NCBI GenBank assembly: GCA_963575745.1
Contig: CAUYUJ010015694.1
Span: forward strand, 65,001-129,000
Direction of reading: 5' to 3'
Source: Prorocentrum cordatum
Taxonomy: Eukaryota; Sar; Dinophyceae; Prorocentrales; Prorocentraceae
Length of the DNA stretch: 64,000 bases
The notes under the pieces were generated by a model. The model ran no database searches, was not told where the DNA came from, and worked only from the letters and a program-made list of their open reading frames with translations. This document shows, one piece after another, positions 1-11,050 of this stretch (its first letter is position 1; each line of letters opens with the position of its first letter). A program made the position numbers and the translations under genes.

Positions 1-985
1 CTCAGCCTGCCTCAGCCTCACCCTGCATCAGCCTCAGCCTCAGCCTCAGCCTGCCTCAGCTCAGCCTCAGCCTGCCTCAGCCTCAGCCTCAGCCTGCCTC
101 AGCCGCAGCCTCAGCCTGCTTCGGCCTCAGCCTCAGTCTGCCTTCAGCCTCGGCCTCAGCCTCAGCCTGCCTCAGCCTCAGCCTGCATCAGCCTCAGCCT
201 CAGCCTCAGCCTCAGCCTGCCTCAGCATCAGCCTGCCTCAGCCTCAGCCTCAGCCTGCCTCAGCCTCAGCCTCAGCCTGCTTCAGCCTCAGCCTCAGTCT
301 GCCTTCAGCCTCGGCCTCAGCCTCAGCCTGCCTCAGCCTCAGCCTGCATCAGCCTCAGCCTCAGCCTGCCTCAGCATCAGCCTGCCTCAGCCTCAGCCTC
401 AGCCTGCCTCAGCCTCAGCCTCAGCCTGCTTCAGCCTCAGCCTCAGTCTGCCTTCAGCCTCGGCCTCAGCCTCAGCCTGCCTCAGCCTCAGCCTGCATCA
501 GCCTCAGCCTCAGCCTCAGCCTGCCTCAGCATCAGCCTGCCTCAGCCTCAGCCTCAGCCTGCCTCAGCCTCAGCCTCAGCCTGCTTCAGCCTCAGCCTCA
601 GTCTGCCTTCAGCCTCGGCCTCAGCCTCAGCCTGCCTCAGCCTCAGCCTGCATCAGCCTCAGCCTCAGCCTCAGCCTGCCTCAGCATCAGCCTGCCTCAG
701 CCTCAGCCTCAGCCTGCCTCAGCCTCAGCCTCAGCCTGCTTCAGCCTCAGCCTCAGTCTGCCTTCAGCCTCGGCCTCAGCCTCAGCCTGCCTCAGCCTCA
801 GCCTGCATCAGCCTCAGCCTCAGCCTCAGCCTGCCTCAGCATCAGCCTGCCTCAGCCTCAGCCTCAGCCTGCCTCAGCCTCAGCCTCCTGCTTCAGCCTC
901 AGCCTCAGTCTGCCTTCAGCCTCGGCCTCAGCCTCAGCCTGCCTCAGCCTCAGCCTGCCTCAGCCTCAGCCTCAGCCTGCCTCAG
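1..985. repeat. CCTCAG satellite with ~155-bp higher-order units
   Basis: The block is made of the hexamer CCTCAG with interspersed variants (cctgcctcag, cctgcatcag, cagtctgccttcagcctcgg). The variant beginning gtctgccttc recurs at 136, 297, 446, 601, 756 and 908. That gives spacings of 161, 149, 155, 155 and 152 bp, so the hexamers are arranged in a higher-order unit of about 155 bp. The array runs off the left edge of the window. Confidence 0.95.
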
Positions 986-1474
986 CATTCTGGCCTGGGA
1001 ATGAATTTTGGGAACTCGAAGAACACGAAGTGGCCTGCAGTTGGCTCCGGGCATTCAAAATCATGCCCAGGAGTGGACTTCTGGGAACTCGAAGAGCACG
1101 AAGTGGCCTACAGTTGGCTCCGGGCATTCAAAATCATGCCCAGGAATGGAGTTCTGGGAACTCGAAGAGCACGAAGTGGCCTACAGTTGGCTCCGGGCAT
1201 CCAAAATGTGGCCCGGGAATGGAGTTCTGGGAAGTCGAAGAGCACGAAGTGGCCTACAGTTGGCTCCGGGCATCCAAAATGTGGCCCGGGATGGAGTTCT
1301 GGGAAGTCGAAGAGCACGAAGTGGCCTACAGTTGGCTCCGGGCATCCAAAATGTGGCCCGGGAATGGAGTTCTGGGAAGTCGAAGAGCACGAAGTGACCT
1401 ACAGTTGGCTCCGGGCATCCAAAATGTGGCCCGGGAATGGAGTTCTGGGAGGTCGAAGAGCACGAAGTGTGTGA
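986..1474. repeat. 73-bp tandem repeat, about 6.5 copies
   Basis: The landmark around ggagttctggg recurs near 1002, 1075, 1148, 1221, 1293, 1366 and 1439, giving a unit of 73 bp (once 72). The unit includes gagcacgaagtggcctacag. Because 73 is not a multiple of three, the same peptide appears in turn in all three forward frames. The overlapping ORFs here are therefore repeat read-through, not genes. The repeat abuts the CCTCAG satellite directly. Confidence 0.95.
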
Positions 1475-1612
1475 CTGTTTGCTTAAAACGAGCCCGGTCC
1501 TCGCCTGTCCGGCTCCCGCCCTGACCCCCTTGGGGTGTCGTCAGATGCTTTCTTTCGACCCCATTAGAAACCTATCAGTCTTCGCTGTTAGGTAAAAACA
1601 TGCACAGCCATG

Positions 1613-1757
1613 AACTTTCTAAGCTCCGCCCAGGGTTCTCGGATCTGCGCTTGGGCCCCCCCTTGGCAGCGCCCCGGCGCCACCGCAGGCGCGCTCCGCG
1701 CGCCAGGGAGGAGGGGTTCAGCGAAGAGTCGAGGAATCAGCGCGGACATCCGAAAGC
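1613..1757. mobile_element. MITE-B copy 1 (degenerate)
   Basis: The imperfect terminal inverted repeats are a left arm around ctcggatctgcgcttgggcc and a right arm ending gcgcggacatccgaaag. The centre carries the family signature gctccgcgcgccagggagga. The same structure is seen at 12161, 13814 and 36104. This is the most decayed of the four copies. Confidence 0.65.
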
Positions 1758-1804
1758 TCGTGTGCCAAAACTGTGCCGATGTGGTATCTACGCACTAGGG
1801 TTCA

Positions 1805-1944
1805 GTCGGGCCTGCCCCTCTACAGGAGGAATATGCAAAAATAGAATAAATAGTCTGGGGACGATCTTGGAACTATTTTTGATCTTGGAGTATTTGTATT
1901 TGTAAATTTTCGCCCAAAAGCCGCCTGTAGGGGACAGGCCCGAC
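1805..1944. mobile_element. MITE-A copy 1
   Basis: An element of about 140 bp bounded by inverted repeats: left gtcgggcctgcccctctaca followed by ggagg, right cgcctgtaggggacaggccc followed by gac. The right end is followed by cTA. The internal sequence is AT-rich, unlike its surroundings. The same termini are found at 26597/27749 and 43343/43494. Confidence 0.75.
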
Positions 1945-2570
1945 CTAACACTGGGGACGCACAGGTGCCAGTGTTCTGCTCCACCTCTGATGTATGTGCA
2001 AGTCGTGTCTCGCGTCGAAGCCGATGCAGCAGGGAGGCGGAGGGGAGAAAACCGACGGGAGGCACTGCGCGCTTGGCCCGGATGTTCGAGCGAATGGGTC
2101 CAGGAGTTCGATGTCTGGTGCCGATCTGTCGGCTGCGGGCCGCGAGAACGGAGCGGGAGGCGGGGTAGGGCAGGGGACTTGAGGACAAGGAAGAGGAACG
2201 GTGGCAGGAGGGCAGGGATTACACAGTGTTCTGTCGTTGGTTCGCGGACTCGGCGAACGCACGAATCGTTCAAGCTGGCGCTGGGCCACATCGAAGCGAA
2301 TTGTGCACCAGAGAGGGTGCAGAAAGGGGAGACAAGGAGGAGGACGCGCTCCCCTCCCCGGGCGGCCCCCCGACAGCCCTGGCCGCCCCCCCCTCCCGAC
2401 TCCTCTGCTGGCTGGCCTGGGCGGCCCCGACACTCCACGCGACATCTGCTCGCAGGAGCGGCGTCTGAGCCAACCGTGGCTACGACGGCGACGATGACGG
2501 CGGCGGCGGCGGGGTGGGAGCGAGCCGCGGCGCGCGCTGCCTGGGAGGCTCCGTGGTGGTGTCCCCGCAG

Positions 2571-2597
2571 GGTTTCGTCACCGTGAAGCTCAGCGAG
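2571..2597 (+). CDS. RARS: RARS exon (GFVTVKLSE)
   Basis: A 27-nt microexon encoding GFVTVKLSE, the strand that ends the N-terminal (Add1) domain of ArgRS; the family pattern here is GPGF(V/I)N. The acceptor is ccccgcag|GG and the donor is GAG|gcgccg (GC type). It starts and ends in phase 0 and joins in frame to the exon at 10769. On its own it would be weak evidence. Its support comes from order, phase, and the fit of the joined sequence to the family (34 residues from GFV to the KR before the DFSSPN block, against 35 in plant ArgRS as I recall it). The intron that follows is 8,171 bp. Confidence 0.8.
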
Positions 2598-2699
2598 GCG
2601 CCGCCTTGCCCCCCCAGCGTGGCATCGGCGTCACCCCAACATATACATATAACGGCGCACCGGGTCCGGGGGCCCGGGGCCGGGACCCCGACCGCAAAT

Positions 2700-3900
2700 G
2701 TGGGCCCCGGGGGGCCCGGAGGCTCGTCGGACCGCCAGACGCCGTCCAAGATCGTTCGCAGGCGGCTTCGGAACGCGCTCCGATGGCTCCAGATGCCTTC
2801 CAAGACGCCTGTCATGACACCAAGAAGGTCCCAGAAGCCTCCAAGACGCTCCGAGAGGCAGCCCAAGAGAGGCCCAAGAAGCAAAAATCGTGCCATTCCA
2901 ATGGGAAAACGTATATTTTCGCATGTTCGCTCTTGGGCTTTCACCGCGTCCAAGACGGCCCAAGAGGCGCCCAAGACGGTCTACGAGGCCTCCGGGAGCG
3001 CTCCAAGGCTGCGCACGAGTGGCCCAGGACGGCCCCAAGACGGCCCAAGAGAGCCCCAAGACGAGTTCGAGAGGGGTCCCAGACGGAGAAAGCCAACCTC
3101 GAATTCCGAGCTTCCGGCCCAAGAGGCTCCAGGAGGCGCCAAAATGCCGCCAAGAGGCGCCAAAAGGCTCCCAAAAGCACCCCAAGACGTTCCGAGAGGC
3201 ACCCCAAGAGAGGTCCAAGAAACAAAAATCGTGCCATTCCTATGGGAAAACGTATATTTTCGCATGTTCGCATCTTGGGCTTTCACCGCGTCCAAGACGG
3301 CCCAAGAGGCCTCCAAGACGGCCTAGGAGGCCTCCGGGAGCGCTCCAAGGCTGCGCACGAGTGGCTCAGGACGGCCCCAAGACGGCCCAAGAGAACCCCA
3401 AGACGACTTCGAGAGGGGTCCCAGAAGGAGAAAGCCACTCTCGAATTCCGAGCTTCCGGCCCAACACATCCCAGGAGGCGCCAAAACGCCGCCCAGAGGC
3501 GCCAAAAGGCTTCCAAAATCAGCCCAAGACGTTCCGAGAGGCACCCCAAGAGAGGTCCAAGAAGCAAAAATGGTCCCATTCCTATGGGAAAACGTATGCT
3601 TTTCGCATGGTCGCCTGTTGGGTTTTCACCGCGTCCAACACGTCCGAAGAGGCTCCCAAGACGGCCTAGGTGGCCCCCAAGAGAGTTCCAAGACGGTTCA
3701 CGAGGCGCCCAGGACGGCAAAATTGGACTCCAAAATGACCTAAGAGAGCCCCAAGGCGTGCCCGAGAGGGGTCCCAGAGGGAGAAAGCCATTGTAGAATT
3801 CCGAGCTTTCGGCCCCAAGAGGCTCCAGGAGGCGCCAAGAGAGCTCCAAGAAGCCCCCACGAGAGACCCAGGACGCCCCAAGAGGCTCCAAAGGCGGCCC
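2700..3900. repeat. CCAAGACGGCC array with three ~341-bp units
   Basis: Degenerate CCAAGA/GGCCCAAGAGGC sequence encloses a sharper core, gcaaaaatcgtgccattcc followed by tatgggaaaacgtatatttt. The core recurs at about 2891, 3232 and 3574 (spacings 341 and 342). The three units are well conserved at the core; the third diverges downstream. The Arg/Pro/Lys-rich ORFs in all frames are read-through. A reverse-complement relative of the same core occurs three times at 39.2-40.0 kb. Confidence 0.9.
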
Positions 3901-3963
3901 AAGAGAGCCCCAAGATGGGCCCGAGAGGGGTTCCACGCAAGTTGTTATTGTATGGCTCGGGAA

Positions 3964-4140
3964 AGGACGAGGATGAGGATGAGGAGGAAGACGAGGAGGA
4001 GGAGGAGGAGGAGGAGGAGGAGGAGGAAGAAGAAGAAGAAGAAGAGGAAGAGGAAGAGGAAGAAGAGGAGGAGGAGGAGGAGGAGGAGGAGGAGAGGGAG
4101 GAGGAGGAAGAGGAGGAACAGGAGAAGGAGGAGGAGGATG
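3964..4140. repeat. GGA/GAA microsatellite
   Basis: Almost pure (GAG)n with interspersed GAA; a polypurine run on the + strand. The poly-Glu frame (+) and poly-Leu frame (-) are artefacts. Confidence 0.97.
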
Positions 4141-4262
4141 GGTGCTGTGGACGCCGCCGAAGCTTCCCGGTCTAGCGCCCCTCGTCGCAGCGGCTGGGCG
4201 CAGCCCGAAACGTTGGAGCGTTCGGAGTCCCGGGGTCGATTTTGAGACGACTTTGCGTTTCC

Positions 4263-4686
4263 AGTGTCTCGCCCTTCTCCTCGACAGTCGAAGGCCAGAC
4301 TGACAGATTGCCTTGGGTTCCAGGGGCCACTCTGGCGTGGCCAGGTTGGAGGTTTTTCCTTGCTCGCCAGTCTGTAACCTCGCTGGCTCCCTCGCCAGAT
4401 TGCCAACTTTTGCCAGAATGGGGCCGCCAGATTGGCGCCAGATTGGCTTCGACTTCGCGTCCCAAGATTTCAGTGTCTCGCTCTTCTCCTGGACAGTCGA
4501 AGGCCAGACTGACAGATTGCCTTGGGTTCCAGGGGCCACTCTGGCGTGGCCAGGTTGGAGGTTTTTCCTTGCTCGCCAATCTGTAACCTCGCTGGCTCTC
4601 CGCCAGATTGCCAACTTTTGCCAGATTGGGGCCGCCAGATTGGCGCCAGATTGGCTTCGACTTCGTCCCAAGATTTCAGTGTCTCG
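4263..4686. repeat. 206-209-bp direct repeat, two copies
   Basis: agtgtctcgc begins units at 4263, 4472 and 4678 (spacings 209 and 206); the third unit stops after a few bases. Each unit contains cagattgccttgggttccag and the motif ccagattggcgccagattgg. The copies are nearly identical, so the duplication looks recent. Confidence 0.93.
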
Positions 4687-4859
4687 CCAAGAGGGCCCAG
4701 AGTCGCCGAAAGATCGGTCCAAGACGCCCATGATTGCTTCCAGACGCCCCCAAGAATCCCCAAAGGCTTCCAAGAGGCCTCCCAAGACAGCCCCGGGAGG
4801 CTGAAATCGTTGATTTTTCATGTGCTGTTTCTATGTTGTTTGGTTTCTCGTTATTTCCG

Positions 4860-5580
4860 CTTTCTGAGGCTCCAAGACCGCCCGAGAGGCTCCCAAGACT
4901 GCTCCAAGACGGCCCAAGATGCCCCCAAGCGAGCCCCAAGACGGCCCAAAAGAGCCCCAAGACCGCCCCGGATCCGCCCAAGACGGCCCAAGAGTGCCCC
5001 AAAAAGGCCCCAAGAGGGGCCCAAGAGAGGGAACCCGAACCGAAAAATCTAGCTCTCCGCCCGAAGATGCCCCCATGAGAACCCAAGAAGCCCCCAGGAC
5101 GCCCCAAGAGGCCCCCAAGAGGGGCCCAAGAGGCCCCCCGAAGGCTTCCAAGAGGCCCCAAGAGGCCCCACGAGGCCCAAACGAGGCCTCCACGCGACAC
5201 ACATGACGGCCCAGACAGCCCCAGGAGGACCCGAGGACAGTCCTCTTGCAAAGCAAAAAGCAAGGGGATGCGCAACCAGCCCAAGGGAGATTCAAGAAGG
5301 ATGCCGCGCGCATTCTGCACCCACCTTTGTCAATGTCATGGCTGTTCGGGCTCAAGGGCGCCCTTGCATCACACTGCAGCGTCGCGGCCATGGGGCCCCG
5401 TCGTTGTGGGGCCTCTTGGGGGGCCTCCCTGGGAAGCTCCGTGGCCGCTTGGAGTCACCTTGGGGCGGTCTCGGGGCCTCTTTGAGCATATTGTGAGCCA
5501 TCTTGAGCAATCTCGGAGCTCATCTTGGGTTCTCTGAGGCCCCCTTGGGGCCGTCTTGAGCCGTCTTCGATGATCTGACC
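4860..5580. repeat. Degenerate CCAAGA / TCTTGG family, switching strand
   Basis: From 4860 to 5210 the low-complexity family reads as CCAAGACGGCCC/CCAAGAGGCCC. From about 5390 to 5580 it reads as the reverse complement (gggcctcttggggggcc). No fixed unit length is visible in either part. Confidence 0.8.
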
Positions 5581-5767
5581 GCTCGCGGGGACCCCATTTA
5601 GGTCCAGGGGAGATGGTTAGGGGCAGAGGTACCCTCCCCGAAGGGGTAGAGGGAAGGGTGGAGGGAGGAAACGCGCTTAACCACCTACGCACAGGGAGCT
5701 GGTGGGATTCTCTTTGCAACTCCTTTCATCCCCTGTTATGTCAAACGAATGCTCTGCCTGTGCCGCC

Positions 5768-5807
5768 CTAGAACCTAAGCGCGCGCGAAGCGCGCGCGTG
5801 GTTCTAG
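5768..5807. repeat. 40-bp GC-rich hairpin
   Basis: ctagaacctaagcgcgcgc on the left pairs with gcgcgcgcgtggttctag on the right around a gaa loop. The CTAGAACC/GGTTCTAG ends and the alternating GC arms match; only the short taa/gt step is unpaired. Alternating GC of this kind can also adopt Z-DNA. No gene is adjacent, and its function is unknown. Confidence 0.75.
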
Positions 5808-8206
5808 TACTTATACTGTGTGCGCGTTGCCCCCCCAGATGCGACGCGCGCACCGATAAATATCATCGTATATGCGTCGTGGCGGGCGTTTTCTGGCCGC
5901 ACCGCTCGGGAAACGATATACTACAAGATGGGTATACTATATGTTCGGGTCGGACGCACGCCTCCAAGGAGGTCATATCGTATTATTATGTCCCTGCGCG
6001 TCCCATGACAGGGGCACGGCGGCGGAGTTCGCGGGCGACAAACGCATTCGTTCGGTGGCGAATCATGGGAGTCGTGTTATTCCCGTCCTTTCAGTGCACT
6101 GGCGCCGATTGGGCGTCTGGTAATCGATGAGATTGCGCGTCGATTACACGTCGATTTAGCGCCGATTCGCAGGAGCCAACAAGATGACATGGGATGCCCC
6201 CATGAGTTGCCATCGAATCTCTGTATCTGAGGCATCGCGGGCTGGGCCCCTGGGCCGCGACCCCGCGGATAGGGAGCGCGTTATTCCGCGACCGCGCATT
6301 TGCGGGATCGCGCCCAGAAGTCCTGACCGCGAGGGCGTGGATACGGATATTCGTCGGTCGTTGAATGTAGGTCCAGATTCCTCTACGTGTTAGGCGCCAT
6401 CCTACTCCAACCATCGGGCGTTTTTTCCTGATCCTTCCTCGTCAGGGGGCGGGCGGAAAGCCGAAATACGTTCAACGCCTTCCTGCTTCGTGATCCTGCC
6501 CACCTCTTCCGACCGAATGATCTGTTCGCCGCTCGTGAGGAGTGCCACCGCGTGCTCGGGCTGGGCCCGCGCTGGCTCGGCGCGGGCGACGTCGCGAGCA
6601 GATGCCCCGCTCGAGAAAAATCAAGGAGGAGGAGGGTCGAGGAGGGTCGAGGAGGAGGAGGGTCGAGGAGGGTCGAGGGGGATCGAGGACGAGGAGGGCG
6701 ACGACGGCGGGCCCCGCTCGAGGTCTGACGCCTCGCGCGGGGCCCGCGCGCCGTCGTGCGGGGAGGCCGTCACGGCAGGCAGGCGGCCGCCCACCGACGT
6801 GGCCGCGTCGCCAGCCGTCCTCCTCCGCCTCCTCCGCCTCCTCCTCCGCCTCGGGTCGCCTGATGCCCCGGTGGAGCCGCATCTGTGCGGCTGGCGCTGC
6901 AAAGATAGCGTGCGATGTGGCGCCGCCAGCCCGCTCGATTGCATGCCGTCCCCCACCTCGGGGGCAGCGATGGGCAGAGAGCACAGAGGAAGCCCAGGCA
7001 CGGGGGGGGGGGGGGGGGGCAGCTTGCACAGGAGAATCTCTTGCAGGGGGAATCGCCTCACAGGAAGAGCGCGTGTACGGTGGAAGCCCCACTTCGGGTG
7101 ATAGCGTAGTGTTTGGAGACGGGTGTTTCAAGCTATCTTTGCGACGCCAACCGTACACACCGAGTTGTGCGGGCCGTCGCCCGAAAAATCGTGCACAGAT
7201 TGCGTTGGACGTCGCTCGCCAGAGAACCTACCCCGCAAATTCCCACTGTGATGTTCGCGGTGACGGTTGCGAGCACAGCATTGGCATCACGGCCGTGATC
7301 CTGTCCCGTTTTTCGAATAGGGGATCGACTACATGATCGATGTACCCAAAAATTGCTTTCCCGTCGAATATACAATCCGTTCCTACATTGTTCCGTAGAT
7401 CGGCTGACCTTTTCTACGTATTTCTCATGGGCTCGACGAGAAAATCAAGTTTGGGGTAAATCAACTCTGTAGTCGATCCCCTACACGAGTTGTTTTTGGG
7501 CTGTTGGATTCTGGATGCTCTGCCCCGCTCGCGTTCCGTCTCCTGGGGCCCTTCCCCGCTGGCGGCGCGGAGCAGGCCCCAGGGCTGGGCGCCGGGCGTT
7601 GGGCGGAGAGTGGTCCTCAGGAGGGAAAGAAACACACAGACACAATTAATCGTCGACTCCCGGGAAAATATGGGAAAATATGGGAAGTGGGGGGGAAGAC
7701 GAAAACACAGAAGATATGGGAAAATGTGGGGAATCCTGTTATTTGTGTCTATTGATTTGTGTGTCCCTGGACCCCTTCAGGTCCTCGGGCCACCGGTCGG
7801 GGCTCGAGCAATGCTGGCGATAGCGCGCGGCCGGAGCCGCTGCTGCACAGCCCCGAAGCATCGGGGCAGAGGGTGGGCAAGGATAACGCCTGGTCAAGGA
7901 TAGCTCCCGGTTCGTGTTTCTGGGGCACAGACCAGAGGTACCCCGGACAAGAGTTATCCTGGATAATTCGGATCTCCAAGCTGCGTTTCTGGTCTTTGGG
8001 TAGGTTCGTGCCGTGTCGACGCGACGGCGACGCCAATGCGGCGTTTTAGGTTGAACGCGATCAGTTTCACTAAATTGGCCAATCTGAACGATCTGGCGAT
8101 CGAAATACCGCCGATCGTTCAAGGTTGAACGATCCATGCGGTGTCAGAAACCAACGCCAGGGTCGTCACCACACGAACTTGACGTAGGGTGGTCGGGTTA
8201 AGCTAC

Positions 8207-8376
8207 GTTGCGTCTTCGGGGGGGGGCATTGTCCCGAACTGCTTCAGCACTTTTATCGTTTTCGACGCGGGTCGACGTGGTTTCGACGCGGATTCGACCG
8301 TTCGACATGGATTCGACGCGGATTCGATGCGGATAGTGGAACCATGGGACAGACTAGGTCCCCCGAAGATGCAAGT
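8207..8376. mobile_element. MITE-C copy 1
   Basis: Inverted termini: left ttgcgtcttcggggg, right ggtcccccgaagatgcaa preceded by catgggacagacta. The interior has repeated tcgacgcggattcga motifs. Both the termini and the interior motifs recur at 52842-53032, which marks this as a family rather than a chance hairpin. Confidence 0.7.
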
Positions 8377-8807
8377 AAAAGTGGGTTGGCGTTGACGCGG
8401 TCGCAAAGGCATGTGGTTGTCCGAGGTTCGCGCGATATCCACGCGCTGCGGATGCGGTGCTGGCGCCTTGTCCAGGCGGACTTCCAGAACACTGGCGCCG
8501 CATTGCCATTTGAGATGTTTGGCAGTTGTACACGTGCTTAGCTAGTGTATCGTATTGCGCGGACAGTGTATCGATGGGGGACGTTGTGGCAATACGTCAC
8601 ATACACATCGACCAGTCTTCCTTCCCCATGCCTGATATATCACTGTCTTGGCTCCCCCCCCGCAGTAGAGGCATCAGCAATTGAAGAAAAGGTTTGGTTT
8701 GTGACGCTGGCCCAGGGAGGTGGCCCAGCGAGCGGGAGAAAACGTGAAAACATCAAAGGTTGAGGGATTTGAACAAAATGATCTCAAACCGCAACATCGG
8801 TTTCTGG

Positions 8808-8880
8808 TCTTCGGCTCTTCGGCTCTTCGGGTGCTCGGGTTTTCGGGTCTTCGGATCTTCGGGTCTCCGGGCGTCCAGGC
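8808..8880. repeat. TCTTCGGGT short tandem repeat
   Basis: Imperfect nonamer/decamer repeats (tcttcggctcttcgg, gtcttcggatcttcgggtct) in about eight copies. Confidence 0.8.
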
Positions 8881-10702
8881 GAGGCGAACCTGCGCGAGGG
8901 CGACGATGTGCCGGAACAGCAAGGGCCAAGTCGGACAACCGATCTTTCCCGCCGCGTCACATCCGCAGCGGGGTGCAGGCACTTGGGCGCAGGGGCCAAG
9001 CACCACGGTCTCGCTCGGTCCCGCATCAGAGTGGAGCTCTGATGCTCTCGTCGAGCTTTCTTCGCTTTCCTCGTCCTCCTCCTTCTCCACCTCGCCATCC
9101 CCTCCATCCCCCTTCTACCCCTCGCCATCCCCTTCTCTACCCCTCTCCCCTTCTCATCTCCTCATCCCATCTCTTCCTACCTCCCTCCTTGCTCCCTTCC
9201 TTCCTTGTCGTAGGTCGCCCCCAGTCGCGCGCAATGTTGGCTTGCGTTCGAGCTATCTGCGCTGCAGCAGATGCGGGGCTTTCCGCACCTGTTCTTGCCT
9301 CCGTTCCTGTTCCCCCTCTTGGCTTCGGTTGGCGCACGCCCAGTCGGGCCCTCGAGTCTCCCTCGCCATTTCAACCAGTTGGTAGCACGTTGCGCACGGC
9401 TTCGCTGCGGTCTCGGTCGAACGCCTCTGCCATCAGGCTGCCAGTTGCCGCTTCTGTTTCTGAGCTCGAGCCATGGATTCTTCTTGGCTTCCTTTTTCGC
9501 CCCTGCTCCGTGACCTTCCCCTGGCCTGGGCTGGCGCACGCCCAGCGGGCCTTCGAGCCTCCCTAGTCGTTCAAGGTCACTGGCGACACACGGGTGGTTG
9601 TTCGCGCGCTTTGCGCGTGTCTGGTTCTGTGCCAGCGGTTACGAGATGATATCATCGGTGCGCCTCCTGTCCCTCTGTTTTGCCTGGGACAGTGGCGTGT
9701 GCCCGTTGGCGTGCCTGCTTGCTAGTGACTGCATCGGTCGCTGGGTTCGAGCCGCTGCTCTCTTCGGCTCCATACTCGCGCCTTGACGGTGCGCAATCCG
9801 CATTGGTGTCCTGCGTTCAGCCTTGCTTCCCTACCCCTACTCTGCGTGTGGTGGCGCACAGCCCGTCGGGGCCTCCGAGCCGCCCTCGCTTGATAAAGCT
9901 GTTGAGCGACAGGCAGGTCCTTCCTCGTGCTCTGCGCTCGTCACGCCTCTGTGCAAGAGGTTACGATGAGGTACAAGTGCTGCGTCGCCCGTTCCTCGTT
10001 TGTCACGCCTGGGTCGGGGTCAGGGGCGCTTGCCCGCAGGTGTTTTATCCAACAGAGCTCGGCCCGCCGCCCATGCCTGCGTTGTAGAATCAGCCCTCTG
10101 CTACCTCGTTCGCCTCGCCCATCGTCCTCCCTCCTCCGCTTCCGTACCCAGCCTCACACCATCCATGACCTCCTCCCCCTCACCCATGATGCGCCCCCAC
10201 CTTCGCTTCTCCTCCGGATAGTTCATCCGCTCCTCCCCCTCCTTTACCCTCCTTGGCGATTTTCTCCGCCTCCACCTGCAGCCGACTCCACGCCTGTGGA
10301 CAGAGGCGCACGACGACGGCGGCGAACGCAACGATGGGGAAGGTGGTCATGGCGGCTGGGAAGGCACAACATTGAGGAAGCATTGGGATGACGGCAGGAG
10401 GCAGGGGGTGGAGCAGGCGAAGGCGGATGAGGTGACGAAGAGGCGTTGGAATATGAAACAGAAGAGGAGTTGCGGGCAAAGGATGACGGGGGTTAGACGA
10501 GCACGAGAGGGGTAATAACATATAGATATATGAGAAGGATGGGAGGAGCGCGATGACGTGTCAAGGGGATCAAGATCGCGACCATTAATCGCCGCTGTCG
10601 AGCAGAGAGTTAGGTCTACGCATCGGGAAGACGGGTGGGCAGGGAAGGATGGCTGAAGGAGGAGGACGCCTACGACGAAAACGATAACGACAAGGACCGC
10701 CG

Positions 10703-11050
10703 ATGAGGAGGAGGAGGAGGAGGAGGAGGAGGAGGACTGGCGGGCGAGAGCGGGCCGGGGGGCACCAGGTGTGGTTGGCGAAGCAGCTCTCCTGCACGCT
10801 GGAGGGCGACATCAAGATTGCGGACGCGGGGCGCGCGCGGCCAGGGAGAGTGGCGTTGATGGGGGGGAGCAAGCAGGACGGGGGGGGGACGATTGGGAGG
10901 CTGAATGAGGAGGACGAGGAGGAGGAGAGAAGGAGGAGAAGGAGGAGCGAGTGCGCAGGAACAGGTGGATGGGAACGGGGCGGCTTGGGAGGGGAGGAGG
11001 AGGATGGATATGATGAGGAGAAGGAGCAGGAGGAAAAAGGAGGATCATGA
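10703..11050. repeat. GGA-rich tracts around a RARS exon
   Basis: (GAG)n tracts at about 10703-10737 and GGA-rich sequence at 10905-11045 flank the exon at 10769-10825. The ORFs here are read-through, apart from the exon segment itself. Confidence 0.8.
10769..10825 (+). CDS. RARS: RARS exon (VWLAKQLSCTLEGDIKIAD)
   Basis: A 57-nt exon, phase 0 at both ends. It encodes the helix that follows the GFV strand in ArgRS; the family pattern is W(M/L)AKxI...L..G(V/I). The acceptor is ggcaccag|GT and the donor GAC|gcgggg (GC type). This donor was chosen because it keeps the frame into the next exon. It is the only placed exon that does not end in AG before the donor, so this 3' junction is the least regular. 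Sequence conservation is modest, as expected for this region. The call rests on position, phase and the WLAK match. Confidence 0.75.

Larger units (their letters stand above)
1..2570 (+). other. Upstream intron or 5' flank of RARS
   Basis: This stretch holds the CCTCAG satellite (1-985), a 73-bp tandem repeat (986-1474), a degenerate MITE-B (1613-1757) and a MITE-A (1805-1944). From 1950 to 2570 it is GC-rich sequence in which I see no gene. It ends in ccccgcag, the acceptor of the first placed RARS exon, so at least its 3' part is intronic. I looked for an earlier ArgRS N-terminal exon here and found none. Confidence 0.6.
2598..10768 (+). other. RARS intron, 8,171 bp
   Basis: GC donor (gcgccg), acceptor caccag|G. 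Contents: the CCAAGA-type array with 341-bp units (2700-3900), a GGA tract, a 206-209-bp repeat, more CCAAGA-type sequence, a hairpin at 5768, a GGTCGAGGA tract and an 18-G run (7002-7019), MITE-C at 8207 and a TCTTCGGGT repeat at 8808. From 5,820 to 8,200 and from 8,900 to 10,700 I see only non-repetitive or pyrimidine-rich sequence without a recognisable gene. Confidence 0.75.

Noticed and set aside
2514-4821. Long Arg/Pro/Lys-rich and poly-Glu/Leu ORFs (up to 512 codons) on both strands
   Set aside because: They are read-through of CCAAGA-type repeats and a GGA tract in every frame. Only the 27-nt segment at 2571-2597 has independent support as an exon.
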